A stretch of DNA of 64,000 nt, taken from Brevibacillus fulvus (GTDB taxonomy: Bacteria > Bacillota > Bacilli > Brevibacillales > Brevibacillaceae). Shown here in pieces: positions 41,560-51,035 of this stretch (its first letter is position 1; each line of letters starts with the position of its first letter). The notes under the pieces are model-generated. The model saw only the letters and a list, made by a program, of their open reading frames with translations. It was not told the DNA's origin and made no database searches. The translations under genes and the position numbers were made by a program. The stretch covers positions 310,001-374,000 of the forward strand of contig NZ_JAFBEB010000002.1 of the NCBI RefSeq assembly GCF_016908525.1, read 5' to 3'.

Positions 41560-42357
41560 CTAATCGCTGATTTTTTCCTGGGTCCGCGTGCGCTTGCTGC
41601 GCATGCCGAACACAATTAACAAGATCGCGCCGAGTGCAATCATAATCAGGCTGACAATTTGCGCGGTACGCAAAGCATGGCCGATCATCAGACTGTCTGT
41701 GCGCATTCCTTCAATATAAAAACGACCGATAGAGTACAGAATCAGGTAACTGAACAAAACTTGACCGTCAAATTTTTTGAAGCGGTACAGCATGGCCAGC
41801 AAAATAACGAAAACAAGCAAGTTCCAAAGCGATTCATACAGGAAGGTCGGATGGTAATATTGACCGCCGATCAGCATCTGGTCCCGAATGAAGGCGGGAA
41901 AGTGCGACATGAATTCGGCACTTACCGGACCCCCATGGGCCTCCTGATTGATAAAGTTTCCCCAACGGCCAATCGCTTGCCCCAAAATGACGCTAGGCAT
42001 CAGCAGATCGCCCAGCAATAAAAAAGGCAGACGATGTTTGCGGACATAGTAGGCTCCGGCAAGGATGCCGCCGATTAACCCCCCGTGAATGGCCAGGCCG
42101 CCTTCCCACACGTAAAAGACATGCAGCAGGTTATCCTTGTAATTCTCCCATTCAAAAATGACATAGTAAGCTCTGGCGCAAATGATTGCTGCAGGAATAA
42201 TCAGTACAACCATATTGAGAATATGATCCGGGTCAAGACCGACGCGTTTGGTATGATACCGGGCTAAATAAGTTCCGATAAAAAAGGCTGTCCCCATAAT
42301 AATTCCGTACCAGTGCACGTGCAATGAACCAATCGAAAAGGCAATCGGATCAATCAA
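41560..42357 (-). CDS. lgt: Prolipoprotein diacylglyceryl transferase
   Basis: A 265-residue polytopic enzyme that moves diacylglycerol from phosphatidylglycerol to the lipobox Cys of lipoprotein precursors. The Lgt signature GRWGNFINQEAHGG is present, along with IHGGLIGGILAGAYY and HPTFLYESLWN; about seven membrane helices. The TTG start is supported by AAGGAGGGA. In B. subtilis lgt sits with hprK, but here it is alone. It would act on the lipoproteins in this window (ABC receptor, VanY, YhcN-like). Confidence 0.95.
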   Translation of the reverse strand: MIDPIAFSIGSLHVHWYGIIMGTAFFIGTYLARYHTKRVGLDPDHILNMVVLIIPAAIICARAYYVIFEWENYKDNLLHVFYVWEGGLAIHGGLIGGILAGAYYVRKHRLPFLLLGDLLMPSVILGQAIGRWGNFINQEAHGGPVSAEFMSHFPAFIRDQMLIGGQYYHPTFLYESLWNLLVFVILLAMLYRFKKFDGQVLFSYLILYSIGRFYIEGMRTDSLMIGHALRTAQIVSLIMIALGAILLIVFGMRSKRTRTQEKISD

Positions 42358-42465
42358 ATTTTTGTCCCTCCTTGGTAAACCAGATTCTTGGGACAGTATA
42401 GCACATCCCCCTTATGAAACGAAAGAAACGGGATATGTCGACTTTGTGAGCAAGGGTCCGTTTGC

Positions 42466-43368
42466 TCACTTATTGGCTAAAAACTCCAGAATCGGGTCAA
42501 GCGACACCTGTGCGTCCGGATCCAGCAAGGGGGCAAATAAATCGCCCATTTTTTGAATACGGTCAGGGACGTCGTAAATGGTGAAATCGCGGGGAGAGAT
42601 GTTCGGGACTTCTTCCCAGGCAACGGGGGTGGACACGGTCGCCTCCGGTCTCGCTCTTGTTGAATAGGGAGCGGTCAATGTTTTGCCTCGCCATGGCTGC
42701 AAATAATCAATATATAATTTTGTGCCGCGGTTTTTTACCAGACGTTCCACGGTGACCAATCGGGGGTGTTTTTCCACCAGATAGTGGGCAATAAACTGAC
42801 CGACCGCGCGGGTTTGTTCAAACGTATAGCGGCGTTCGATCGGCACGTAGATTTGCAAGCCGCTTGCTCCCGATGTTTTGACAAAAGCGGGCAGTTGCAG
42901 GGAATCAAGCAATTCTTTCAGCAATAACGCGGCTTCCCGGACAGGTGCAAAATCGGCTGTCGATGGATCGAGATCGAAGACGAGCTCCGTCGGCAATTCG
43001 CGATCTGCTTCGTGGAAAGAAATGTGCCACTCCAAGGCGGCCTGATTGGCGAGCCAAAGCAGGGTCGGCAAATTGTTCAGCAAAACATAGCGAGTCGATT
43101 CCCAAACAGCAGTCTCAATCCAGGACGGCGCGTAGTCGGGAACATTCTTTTGGTAAAAATGTTTGTCGTGAATGCCATGTGGATAACGAATGACCGTTAA
43201 CAAGCGGTTTTGGGTATAGGCCAGCATATACGGAGCGACTTTCATCAGGTATTGCAAGTATTCCAGTTTGGTGACGTTCGCTTCCGGCCACAGCGGCTTA
43301 TGGGGATTGCTTATCAACAAATCCTTTCCTTCTATCGTAAGTTTGAATTCCGGATGTGTAACAACCAA
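42466..43368 (-). CDS. NHEJ polymerase (LigD-type primase-polymerase domain)
   Basis: A 300-residue stand-alone archaeo-eukaryotic primase-polymerase domain as found in LigD. HISFHEADRELPTELVFDLDP holds the catalytic Asp pair (FDLDP), with TSGASGLQIYVPI (His replaced by Gln in the usual SGxxGLH motif) and the late DYLQPWRGKTLTAPYS. It fills gaps with ribonucleotides at broken ends held by Ku. The ligase and Ku genes are 8 kb away. A TTG start with AAAGGAGAGG is used. A sigma-G-type promoter lies directly upstream (43403-43432), fitting forespore expression as for B. subtilis ku/ligD. Confidence 0.88.
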   Translation of the reverse strand: MVVTHPEFKLTIEGKDLLISNPHKPLWPEANVTKLEYLQYLMKVAPYMLAYTQNRLLTVIRYPHGIHDKHFYQKNVPDYAPSWIETAVWESTRYVLLNNLPTLLWLANQAALEWHISFHEADRELPTELVFDLDPSTADFAPVREAALLLKELLDSLQLPAFVKTSGASGLQIYVPIERRYTFEQTRAVGQFIAHYLVEKHPRLVTVERLVKNRGTKLYIDYLQPWRGKTLTAPYSTRARPEATVSTPVAWEEVPNISPRDFTIYDVPDRIQKMGDLFAPLLDPDAQVSLDPILEFLANK

Positions 43369-43402
43369 ACCGGCCTCTCCTTTCCAGAACGGATATAGTG
43401 GA

Positions 43403-43432
43403 TAGTATGCTTTACAACACTTTGACGCATAC
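43403..43432 (-). promoter_or_regulatory. Sigma-G-type promoter of the NHEJ polymerase gene
   Basis: On the minus strand, GTATG, 18-base spacer, CATACTA fits the sigma-G consensus (GHATR-N18-CATXHTA). It lies 35 bases upstream of the start codon. Bases 43433-43560 between it and the next gene on the plus strand show nothing clear. Confidence 0.7.
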
Positions 43433-43581
43433 TCCCGCGCCGTTGGCGGACGCTGACTGCTGTATGCATGACTTTACTTCCGCAACAATATCTCCCATTC
43501 AACCGGCAGCGTTTTTTTAAAGCAAGAGGGACAAGTTAATGGAGGGAGGAGGTTTCCCAATCAGACAAAGGGGGTCAGCTT

Positions 43582-44697
43582 ATGGATAAATGGATGAAAA
43601 CAGGTGCGTCATTACTATGTGCGGCACTGCTACTGACCGGTTGTGGAACGAATAATGGCGGTGGCGCGACGAACCAGAGCGGTTCCGGCGCAACGACACA
43701 AAATTACGGTAATGCCGGAACCGGAATCAGCGGGAAAGGTGCCGGTGGTGCAGGTACACACACAGCGGGAACGAGAAACGCTGGGGGTGTCGGAGCAACT
43801 GGTTTTGGCAACCGAACCGGAATGACTGGCACAGGTACCAACGGGTACGGATCGACCGGATACGGTACCAATGGTTACGGTTCAGCCGGGGCTGGAACAG
43901 CCGGTGGTGCGATGAGTGGAACCGGCACAAACGGTTATTATGGCAGCAACGGGATGACAGGTGTGGGGACAAGCGGCTACGGTACAGGGGCCGGAATGAC
44001 TGGCACTACTGGTGCAACCGGTTACGGTGCCAGTGGATATGGGACGAGTGGCTCAAGTGGTTTAAGCAATTATGGCACCGGAGCAGGAATGGGACGTACG
44101 GCTGGAACCAGCAGCTATGGCAGCGGTATTTTCGGAACGACCGGCGCAAATGCGGGCAGCTATTCCGGAGCGTCTTCCTATCTGGATTCCCAATTGCGGG
44201 CAGCCGGAATCCAAGATGCACGCGTCCTGATCCTCGGAGATACGATTATTGTCGGGCAAACGGGCAATAGCAACACAGGGGGACAAACCGGAGCAACTGG
44301 CGGAACCAACGGCGGCGGAAGAGGCAAAACAAACACGAACTATCCGGGAACAACCGGTGGCACAGGCATGTTTACCGGAACAACCGGCCTGTTTGGCGGC
44401 GGGACAGGAACAGGTGGAACGACTGGCGGAACCGGCGGCGGAGGAACAGCCGGCACTACCGGAACAACCGGAACGAGCGGCGGTGGGAATAATCGTGACG
44501 CCCGCTCTGTTATCCAAAGCATTTTCGGCAATAACGTAACCGTGTTGACCGTTTCCGACCCGCGAGCAGTTGCCGCGATCGAACGCTTGAAACAGACGCC
44601 GACCTCTTCGCAAAGTTATAGCCGTGATGTGAACCTGGTCGTAAAAAGTGCGCTGCAATCAAACGGTACGACCGGCGGGGCGCAGAACAACCGTTAA
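43582..44697 (+). CDS. YhcN/YlaJ-type spore lipoprotein with Gly/Thr-rich repeats
   Basis: A 371-residue lipoprotein with lipobox LLTGC (Cys21). Residues from about 25 to 195 are low-complexity Gly/Thr/Asn/Tyr repeats with recurring TGTNGYG and YGTNGYG units. A short structured part (YLDSQLRAAGIQDARVLILG, then DTIIVGQTG) follows, then another Gly/Thr linker (225-305), and a closing domain with ARSVIQSIFGNNVTVLTVSD. The two structured parts together form the YhcN/YlaJ domain, split by a Gly-rich insert. YhcN proteins are inner spore membrane or coat lipoproteins that affect germination. GGGGGTCAGC is before the ATG. Confidence 0.78.
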   Translation: MDKWMKTGASLLCAALLLTGCGTNNGGGATNQSGSGATTQNYGNAGTGISGKGAGGAGTHTAGTRNAGGVGATGFGNRTGMTGTGTNGYGSTGYGTNGYGSAGAGTAGGAMSGTGTNGYYGSNGMTGVGTSGYGTGAGMTGTTGATGYGASGYGTSGSSGLSNYGTGAGMGRTAGTSSYGSGIFGTTGANAGSYSGASSYLDSQLRAAGIQDARVLILGDTIIVGQTGNSNTGGQTGATGGTNGGGRGKTNTNYPGTTGGTGMFTGTTGLFGGGTGTGGTTGGTGGGGTAGTTGTTGTSGGGNNRDARSVIQSIFGNNVTVLTVSDPRAVAAIERLKQTPTSSQSYSRDVNLVVKSALQSNGTTGGAQNNR

Positions 44698-44718
44698 AAC
44701 CGTTTATTTCAAAAAATA

Positions 44719-44749
44719 GCGGTGCGGAAGCCAGCTTCCGTACCGTTTT
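44719..44749 (+). terminator. Terminator of the YhcN-like gene
   Basis: GGTGCGGAAG at 44721-44730 pairs with CTTCCGTACC at 44735-44744, followed by GTTTTG. Confidence 0.75.
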
Positions 44750-44838
44750 GATTGCCGAGAAATATGAAAAAATCTTTTTAGCACGCCGCATAATTTTTCC
44801 TCGGTTAGCAAATTCTAATCTCAAAAGGAGGGAAATAA

Positions 44839-45762
44839 ATGTATAACTATAATGTTGGAAATGTATCAGGCGTTCAATCTGTATTTCAACCAGGATTTGC
44901 TGGCACCGACGTACAACAGGTGCGCAACCAAATTGCGCGTGATGGCGGTTTTGGCTACAATTCTGTGCAGGGCGGCTTCGCAACAGGAGTTCCCGCCGGA
45001 TTCCAAAACAACGCCAGCTTCCAGTCCGGCGTAAGTTTCCAAAGCCCGGTTGGTGGTGCACAAGCTGTTTTCCAACCAGGCTTTGCCGGAACGGATGTTC
45101 AACAAGTGAGAAATCAAATTGCCCGTGACGGCGGCTTTGGCTACAATTCTGTGCAAAGCGGCTTCGGCGCAGGTGTGCCTGTACAATCCGCCGGTTTCCA
45201 AGGCAACGCATCCTTCCAAACAGCAGGTGTAGGCTTCCAAGGGGGCGGCGTACAAGCGATCTTCCAGCCAGGCTTCGCCGGCACCGACCCGCAACAAGTG
45301 AGAAATCAAATTTCGCGTGATGGCGGCTTTGGTTACAATTCTGTCCAAAGCAATTTCGGAGCAGGCGTGCCTGTACAATCTACCGGTTTCCAAGGAAACA
45401 CTAGCTTCCAAACTGCCGGCGTAGGGTTCCAAGGGGGCGGCGTACAAGCTGTCTTTCAACCGGGTTTTGCCGGAACGGACGTCCAACAAGTGAGAAATCA
45501 GATTGCCCGTGACGGCGGTTTTGGCTACAATGTGGGCCAAGCTGGATTCTCCGGCGGTAATTTCCAAAGCGGTTATCAAGCAAACGCTGGCTATCAAACT
45601 GCCGGAGTCGGCTTCCAAGGCAGCAACGCGCAAGCTGTCTTCCAACCGGGTTTTGCCGGAACGGATGTCCAACAAGTGAGAAACCAAATCGCCCGTGATG
45701 GCGGCTTCGGCTATAACAGCATTCCAACCGGCTACGCAGCTGGAGTACCAACCGGATTTTAA
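44839..45762 (+). CDS. Five-repeat protein resembling gamma-type SASP
   Basis: A 307-residue protein built from five near-identical units starting at residues 15, 77, 141, 205 and 267 (62-64 residue period). Each begins FQPGFAGTDVQQVRNQIARD, then GGFGYN. The unit core resembles the FASETDAQQVRQQN repeat of gamma-type small acid-soluble spore proteins, and the linkers are rich in Gly, Gln, Phe and Ser. No signal peptide, no Cys, no Lys or Trp seen. AAAAGGAGGGA precedes the ATG. A gamma-SASP relative or a structural coat protein are both possible. The length is far above the usual 80-100 residues of gamma-SASPs. Confidence 0.7.
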   Translation: MYNYNVGNVSGVQSVFQPGFAGTDVQQVRNQIARDGGFGYNSVQGGFATGVPAGFQNNASFQSGVSFQSPVGGAQAVFQPGFAGTDVQQVRNQIARDGGFGYNSVQSGFGAGVPVQSAGFQGNASFQTAGVGFQGGGVQAIFQPGFAGTDPQQVRNQISRDGGFGYNSVQSNFGAGVPVQSTGFQGNTSFQTAGVGFQGGGVQAVFQPGFAGTDVQQVRNQIARDGGFGYNVGQAGFSGGNFQSGYQANAGYQTAGVGFQGSNAQAVFQPGFAGTDVQQVRNQIARDGGFGYNSIPTGYAAGVPTGF

Positions 45763-45778
45763 TTGAGCAACAAGATCA

Positions 45779-45820
45779 AGACACCCGTTATCTCTATGAG
45801 GATGACGGGTGTCTTTTGTT
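45779..45820 (+). terminator. Terminator of the repeat-protein gene
   Basis: AGACACCCGT pairs with ACGGGTGTCT, followed by TTTGTTT. Confidence 0.85.
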
Positions 45821-45898
45821 TGATGCTTGCCAACATATTTTCATCGCCTGTTCATAAGAATGTACAAGGAGTGAGAAAGAATAAAGGAGTTTACACGT

Positions 45899-46528
45899 AT
45901 GCCGACATTTTTTAGCTATGTTTTGCTTGGTCTCTCACTGGCCGCTCCGATCGGCCCGATCAACGCCGCGCAAATGGACAAGGGAATCAAATACGGCTTC
46001 TTGCATGCATGGGTGGTCGGATTAGGAGCAATGGCCGCAGATGCTCTGTTCATGTTGCTGATTTACTTTGGTTCCGCCCATTTTTTGCAGACGCCATTTA
46101 TGAAATCGTTTCTCTGGTGTTTTGGCTGTTTCGTGCTGATCTACACGGGAATCGAAAGCATTAAAGACGCCAGCAAGCTGCAGACAGGGACGCGGGGCGG
46201 TGAGGAGTCTGTAATGAAATCTCTTTCTTCAGGATTTTTTCTGACACTCGCCAATCCGTTAAGTATTCTGTTTTGGTTGGTAATTTACGGCTCCATTTTG
46301 GCGAAAACGGTGGAAATGTATCAGACTTGGGATTTGCTTCTTTACAGTTCCGGCATTTTTATTGGCCTATTTTTGTGGGACATCGGGATGGCTTTTGTTG
46401 CCAGCAATTTTCATAAATTTCTGCACAGAGGGCTTCTGATGGTCATCTCGCAGCTGGCCGGTTTGTCTTTAATCGGCTTTGGTTGCTATTTTGGCTGGCA
46501 AGCCTTTCAATTGCTGGCGAGCGGCTGA
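45899..46528 (+). CDS. LysE/RhtB-family amino-acid exporter
   Basis: A 209-residue membrane protein with six hydrophobic segments. The N-terminal LGLSLAAPIGPINAAQMDKG is the LysE/RhtB signature (GPxN), and LANPLSILFWLVIYG the second conserved stretch. It exports an amino acid or derivative; substrate not readable. TAAAGGAG precedes the ATG. Its stop abuts the stop of the convergent amino-acid permease gene, with no space for a separate terminator. Confidence 0.9.
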   Translation: MPTFFSYVLLGLSLAAPIGPINAAQMDKGIKYGFLHAWVVGLGAMAADALFMLLIYFGSAHFLQTPFMKSFLWCFGCFVLIYTGIESIKDASKLQTGTRGGEESVMKSLSSGFFLTLANPLSILFWLVIYGSILAKTVEMYQTWDLLLYSSGIFIGLFLWDIGMAFVASNFHKFLHRGLLMVISQLAGLSLIGFGCYFGWQAFQLLASG

Positions 46529-47842
46529 TTAGGCCGCCCTTTTCCAGCGTTTTCGCAAAAACAGCAGGGCAATCGCAATGATCGCAAGAAAGGCAAAACT
46601 CGTAAAAAAGCCGGGTCGGCTGGTTTTGTCAAACAGCGTTCCAATGGCCGCGATGACGATGAGAATGGCAGCCGCAATCGTTTTGATGTGTCCCCAGACG
46701 GACAGTTTTAACAGTTTTCGAGCGGAAAAGACCATAAATAGCCAGGAATATAACAGCATTAACCCGCCAGCGGTGGTGATGTATTCATACACTTTTTCCG
46801 GAAGAACCAGGGCGATGACGATCGAGACAATCATGCCGCATACGGTCAAGATCAGCGAGGTATAGGGGATTTTCCGCCTGCTCATTTTCGTCAGGATGTG
46901 CGGGGCATCACCGGCCTTGGCGATCGTATACATCATCTGCGTAACCGAAAACAGCGAAGCGACCAAACTGGAGAACCCTGCCACGATCAATACGCCGTTA
47001 AAGATATGGACGATCAGCTCAAACTTCAGATCCTTTAAGGCAGTTACGAACGGGCTTTGTTTGGAGTTGAAGTTTTCCATCGGGGCCAGGAACAGTGCCA
47101 AACCAATCGAAACGATATACAGCACTGTGACAATCGAAAGCATCACTTTCCCCGATTTGGGAGCGTCTTGGGGATGTTTCAGTTGAGATGCCATCAATCC
47201 CATCACTTCGATACCGGCAAAAGCAAAAAAGACATAAATCAATGATGTCCACAATCCTAACGCTCCATCGAGAAATATTCGGCCATCCGGGGTATGCATG
47301 TGGGCATGCTGTTTGCCCAAAACTCCTGAAAACACCAGACAAGCGAGAACGATAAACAAAAGAATCGCGGATACTTTGATCACCGCAAAAGCATTTTCCA
47401 CTTTTTCAAACCCTTTTGTCCCTAATAGAACGACAATAATACCCAAAATCGCATACACCGAGGTCAAGATCCATAAAGGAATTTGCGGGAACCAATAGCG
47501 CGTAAACAACCCGATGGCCGTCAGCTGGCTGCCTAGTATCAACATCTCCGACAACCAGTACATCCATCCGTGGCTAAACCCTGCCCAATGGCCGAACGCC
47601 TTCTTCGAATAGGTACGAAAGGAGCCTTGTTCTGCATGTTGGGCAATCATATTGGCCAGCGCATCAAACACAAAGTAGGTGCCAACGGCGGCCAACAGGA
47701 ACAGAATCAGTACGGAAAACCCGCTTTTTTCGATCGCCATGCTGGACCCCAGGAAGAATCCCGTACCCGTTGTAAATCCCATTCCCAACAGGGCGAGCTT
47801 CCACCACGACAGGTGACCTTTTGCGTTGGACTGACTGCTCAT
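46529..47842 (-). CDS. APC-family amino-acid permease
   Basis: A 437-residue transporter with about twelve hydrophobic segments. The APC signature GMGFTTGTGFFLGSSMAIEK is in helix 1, with FFAFAGIEVMGLMASQLKHP in helix 6. The start at 47842 is chosen because GGGGAGG lies upstream; the earlier in-frame region has none. Substrate is probably an amino acid such as glutamate, GABA or alanine, but sequence alone does not say. It is divergent from the class V aminotransferase gene, with 129 bases between. Confidence 0.9.
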   Translation of the reverse strand: MSSQSNAKGHLSWWKLALLGMGFTTGTGFFLGSSMAIEKSGFSVLILFLLAAVGTYFVFDALANMIAQHAEQGSFRTYSKKAFGHWAGFSHGWMYWLSEMLILGSQLTAIGLFTRYWFPQIPLWILTSVYAILGIIVVLLGTKGFEKVENAFAVIKVSAILLFIVLACLVFSGVLGKQHAHMHTPDGRIFLDGALGLWTSLIYVFFAFAGIEVMGLMASQLKHPQDAPKSGKVMLSIVTVLYIVSIGLALFLAPMENFNSKQSPFVTALKDLKFELIVHIFNGVLIVAGFSSLVASLFSVTQMMYTIAKAGDAPHILTKMSRRKIPYTSLILTVCGMIVSIVIALVLPEKVYEYITTAGGLMLLYSWLFMVFSARKLLKLSVWGHIKTIAAAILIVIAAIGTLFDKTSRPGFFTSFAFLAIIAIALLFLRKRWKRAA

Positions 47843-47971
47843 CCGTAATACCTCCCCAGTTTGTGTGTCCTTATCGTTTGATACCTTTATGATGCTTATA
47901 CTGCATAGGCTGATTCGTTTTTGCCATACTATATGGTGGTTTGAAACTAACCAGGAAAGGAACACAATGGG

Positions 47972-49210
47972 GTGCCAACAACAGAATTGACAAGACCTGC
48001 ACAGACGTCGGTTGATTGGGAAGCGATCCGCTCCCTGTTTCAGCTAAGCCCGGATTACATTCATCTGGGGACTTCCCAATATTTTGCCTCCCACCCAAAA
48101 CCGGTCAGGGAAGCGATTGATCATCATCGCCGTGAATTGGATAAAAATCCGGTCATGTATATCGTCAAGCATGAGCAAGAATACGCCAAGAAAGCCAGGG
48201 AAGCTGCCGCCAAATATTTGCGCATCGATGATCCGGATCAAATCGCCTTGACGGACAGTACCACGATGGGGCTGGGCACGATCTACACAGGATTAAATAT
48301 TCAACAAGGACAAGAGATCCTCACTTCCGAGCACAACTACTATTCCCAGCAGGAAGCGATTAAGCGGGCGACGGAACGGACGGGAGCGGGATTTCGCGAG
48401 GTAACGCTTTACCGTGATATTCACGAAGTAACCGAAGAAGAAATGGTTGAAAACATCATCAAAGAAGTTACGGATCGGACAAGAGTGGTCGGCGCTACCT
48501 GGGTCCATTCCAGCACAGGTCTGAAAACACCGATTGCGAAACTGGCACAGGCTTTGGCCAAAATTAACCGGCACCGTGACGAGGAAAATAAAGTTTTGCT
48601 GGTGGTCGACGGTGTTCATGGCTTTGGAATCGAACGGGAATCATTTGCCGAGCTCGGTTGCGATTTTCTGATCTCTGGCTGTCACAAATGGTTGTATGGC
48701 CCCCGCGGAACCGGCATTATCGCAGCCACCCCGGAAGCGTGGCAGCATGTCTATCCGGTGATCCCCAGTTTTTCCGAAACAATGTACGATATTATCAAAG
48801 GGGAACAACAGCCGAAAAAAGTGAATGGGACTCATATGTCACCCGGCGGGTTCCACGCGATGGAACATTACTGGGCGTTGCCGAGCGCGTTTGAATTTAT
48901 CGAGTCAATCGGCAAAGACGAAGTGTACCAGCGGGTTCATGAATTGAACCGGATGTGCAAGGAAGGATTGGCCTCGATGTCCCATGTCAATCTGGTTACG
49001 CCGCTGGACGATCATTTGTCAGCGGGAATTATCGCTTTTGAAGTAAAAGGGATGACGGTTAAAGAAGTGGTCAAACGGCTGGTTGAAAAGAAGGTAATTG
49101 CGACAGAAGCGCCTTACCTGCACAGCTATGCCCGTTTTACTCCGGGGATTTACAATACACCAGAGGAAATTAAACAAGCTCTGGATGCCGTTCATTCGTT
49201 AAAAGCATAA
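47972..49210 (+). CDS. Class V PLP-dependent aminotransferase (isopenicillin-N-epimerase-like)
   Basis: A 412-residue fold-type I PLP enzyme of aminotransferase class V. The HLGTSQYFASHPKPVREAID opening, SEHNYYSQQEA, VVDGVHGFGIE (PLP-binding Asp) and SGCHKWLYGPRGTG (PLP Lys) resemble isopenicillin-N-epimerase-like and cysteine-desulfurase-like proteins. It lacks the Cys loop of SufS, so desulfurase activity is unlikely. The reaction is not known. A GTG start is used, with AGGAAAGGA about 10 bases upstream. Neighbouring amino-acid transporters suggest a role in amino-acid metabolism, by position only. Confidence 0.85.
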   Translation: MPTTELTRPAQTSVDWEAIRSLFQLSPDYIHLGTSQYFASHPKPVREAIDHHRRELDKNPVMYIVKHEQEYAKKAREAAAKYLRIDDPDQIALTDSTTMGLGTIYTGLNIQQGQEILTSEHNYYSQQEAIKRATERTGAGFREVTLYRDIHEVTEEEMVENIIKEVTDRTRVVGATWVHSSTGLKTPIAKLAQALAKINRHRDEENKVLLVVDGVHGFGIERESFAELGCDFLISGCHKWLYGPRGTGIIAATPEAWQHVYPVIPSFSETMYDIIKGEQQPKKVNGTHMSPGGFHAMEHYWALPSAFEFIESIGKDEVYQRVHELNRMCKEGLASMSHVNLVTPLDDHLSAGIIAFEVKGMTVKEVVKRLVEKKVIATEAPYLHSYARFTPGIYNTPEEIKQALDAVHSLKA

Positions 49211-49352
49211 CGATATTTTTTTTCGTCCTATACAGGCAAAAAATAAAGCCCCGAGAAGAGAGCCCTGCAAAAGTCCACCTAATATCTGTAAACCGTAACC
49301 CTAGTGCCCTTAGGTACTGGGGTTTCAATTATCGAGAATGTAGCTGTAGTGG

Positions 49353-49553
49353 GGAGAAGCATGTTTCCGATCTGCGCTCCGGTCTACGTCCTGCAAGGAT
49401 GTGAAACTGTCCGCTCCACAGCGATCCCGGGGGAAGCGCAAAACGGCGCGCAGCTCCGAAGGTTACTCATGGATTGCGCTTCTGTCTCCCCGGGCTTCGC
49501 TGTTCCGCTCGGCTGGACTCCGCTAGTCGCTCGGCCTGGAAACATGCTTCTCC
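49353..49553. repeat. Long palindromic structure before the IS1182-type element
   Basis: GGAGAAGCATGTTTCC at 49353-49368 and its exact reverse complement at 49538-49553 bracket 169 bases that pair further inside (AGCGATCCCGGGG with CCCCGGGCTTCGCT). A smaller hairpin (ACCCTAGT with ACTGGGGT) lies just before, near 49299-49324. The non-coding gap 49211-49612 holds no gene. It could be a MITE-like palindromic repeat or a structured RNA; copies elsewhere in the genome would decide. Confidence 0.7.
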
Positions 49554-49612
49554 TCCGAAACAGTAGGTTTTCAACAGGCTGAAACCCAGTGCCGCTTCGA
49601 CACCGGGTTTTG

Positions 49613-51035
49613 ATGTACAATAAAAAGAAAACGAAAGAGTTGGAACCATTGCTACAGCCCTCTAAACAAATCACGGCATCCTTCCATGCCGAATTATATA
49701 AACTGATTCCCGTGGATCACCCATTATGTAAAATCAATGAAATCGTCGATTTCACGTTCATTCATGAATTGGTTCGTTCTTCTTATTGTGAGCATTACGG
49801 AAGACCAGCTAACGAGCCGGAGCTCCTGTTTCGCTTGCTGTTTTTACAGGTTCTCTACAATCTTTCGGATGAACGCATCATTCAGGAAACGCAGGTAAAC
49901 CTCGCTTATAAGTGGTTTTTAGGTTTAAATCCAGAAGATACCCTTCCTGACCCCTCTCAGTTATCCCGCTTTCGTAATCATCGGTTAGGAGCCGGAGCCG
50001 TAGACGAGGTACTCAAATCGGTTGTACGTCAGTGCATCGAAAAAGGACTTGTGAAATCAAAGACGATCATCGTGGATTCCACTTATACACTGGCAGTTTC
50101 GCCAAAACAAAAGCCTCTTGAAGTACTGCGAGATGCGGCGAAGCGTTTATTCCGTATTGTGGTGAAAAAGCATCCAAAACTTGAAAAGAAACTCCCGAGG
50201 TTACCGGAGTTGAAGAAGGATCAAGAGGGTGCCGAGAAGATCATGCTTCACTACTTGGCGGAACTTGGAGAGACAGTCGAGACTTTGTTACCCGATCATG
50301 AGGGTTCCATCTCGGAGAAGATCAAGGTCGCCAAGGCCATCGTGGAAGATGAGCGTCTGCTGGCCAATAAAGGCATTATGTCGGCCATTGATCCAGATGC
50401 CCGCTTTGGATGGAAGAGCAATACGAAATCCTTTTTTGGCTACAAAGAGCATATTGCCATGACGGATGAAGAAATCATTACGGCTGTGGAGGTCACCGGA
50501 GGAAGTACGGATGACGGAAACCAATTCAAAGAACTTTTGAACCAATCGCTTGACGTGGGAATAGAAGTACAAGAAGTGATTGCTGACACCGCATATTCGG
50601 GTAAAGATAACTGATGCAGACTTTGTTATTTGTCCGGCAGGACAACATAGTATCCGAAAGGCTGTCCAAGGAAGCAAGCAGAGTGGCAAAAGTCGTTCTC
50701 TCGTTTTTTACTTCGATACGGAGAAATGTAAGACATGCCCACTTAGGGAAGGCTGTTTCAAACCAGGAGCGAAGAGCAAGACCTACTCCATCCGGATCGT
50801 GGCGGAACCCTACAAGGCGCAAATCGAGTTTGAAAACAGCGATACGTTCAAAGAACGTATTCGTCGCAGACCGATTATTGAGCACAAAAATGCTGAATTA
50901 AAAAGGTATCATGGGATGACCAAGGCCAAGTACCGTAGTCTCTTTCGTATGCGAATACAGGCAATACTTACGACTTTCGTCGTAAATGTAAAACGGATGA
51001 TAAAATTGGCCGAAAAAATGCAGCCCGTCTCTTAA
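49613..51035 (+). pseudogene. IS1182-family transposase, frameshifted
   Basis: The first part (49613-50614) encodes 333 residues with the N-terminal DUF772 domain (DHPLCKINEIVDFTFIHELV, YGRPANEPELLFRLLFLQ, YNLSDERIIQETQVNLAY) and the DDE-type core up to VIADTAYSGKDN. It then meets a stop. The remainder continues in another frame from about 50600 (DADFVICPAGQHSIRKAV, CKTCPLREGCFKPGAKSK, RPIIEHKNAELKRYHGMTKA) to 51035. Compared with intact IS1182 transposases, a short stretch after SGKDN is missing, so a small deletion caused the frameshift. It should be inactive. Confidence 0.85.

Noticed and set aside
44062-44658. Minus-strand frames over the Gly/Thr-rich lipoprotein gene
   Set aside because: Low-complexity DNA leaves most frames open; these are shadows.
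43582-45762. CRISPR-like repeats
   Set aside because: Repeats are in-frame protein repeats of 62-64 codons or short Gly/Thr codon runs, not short repeats with unique spacers; no cas genes are present.
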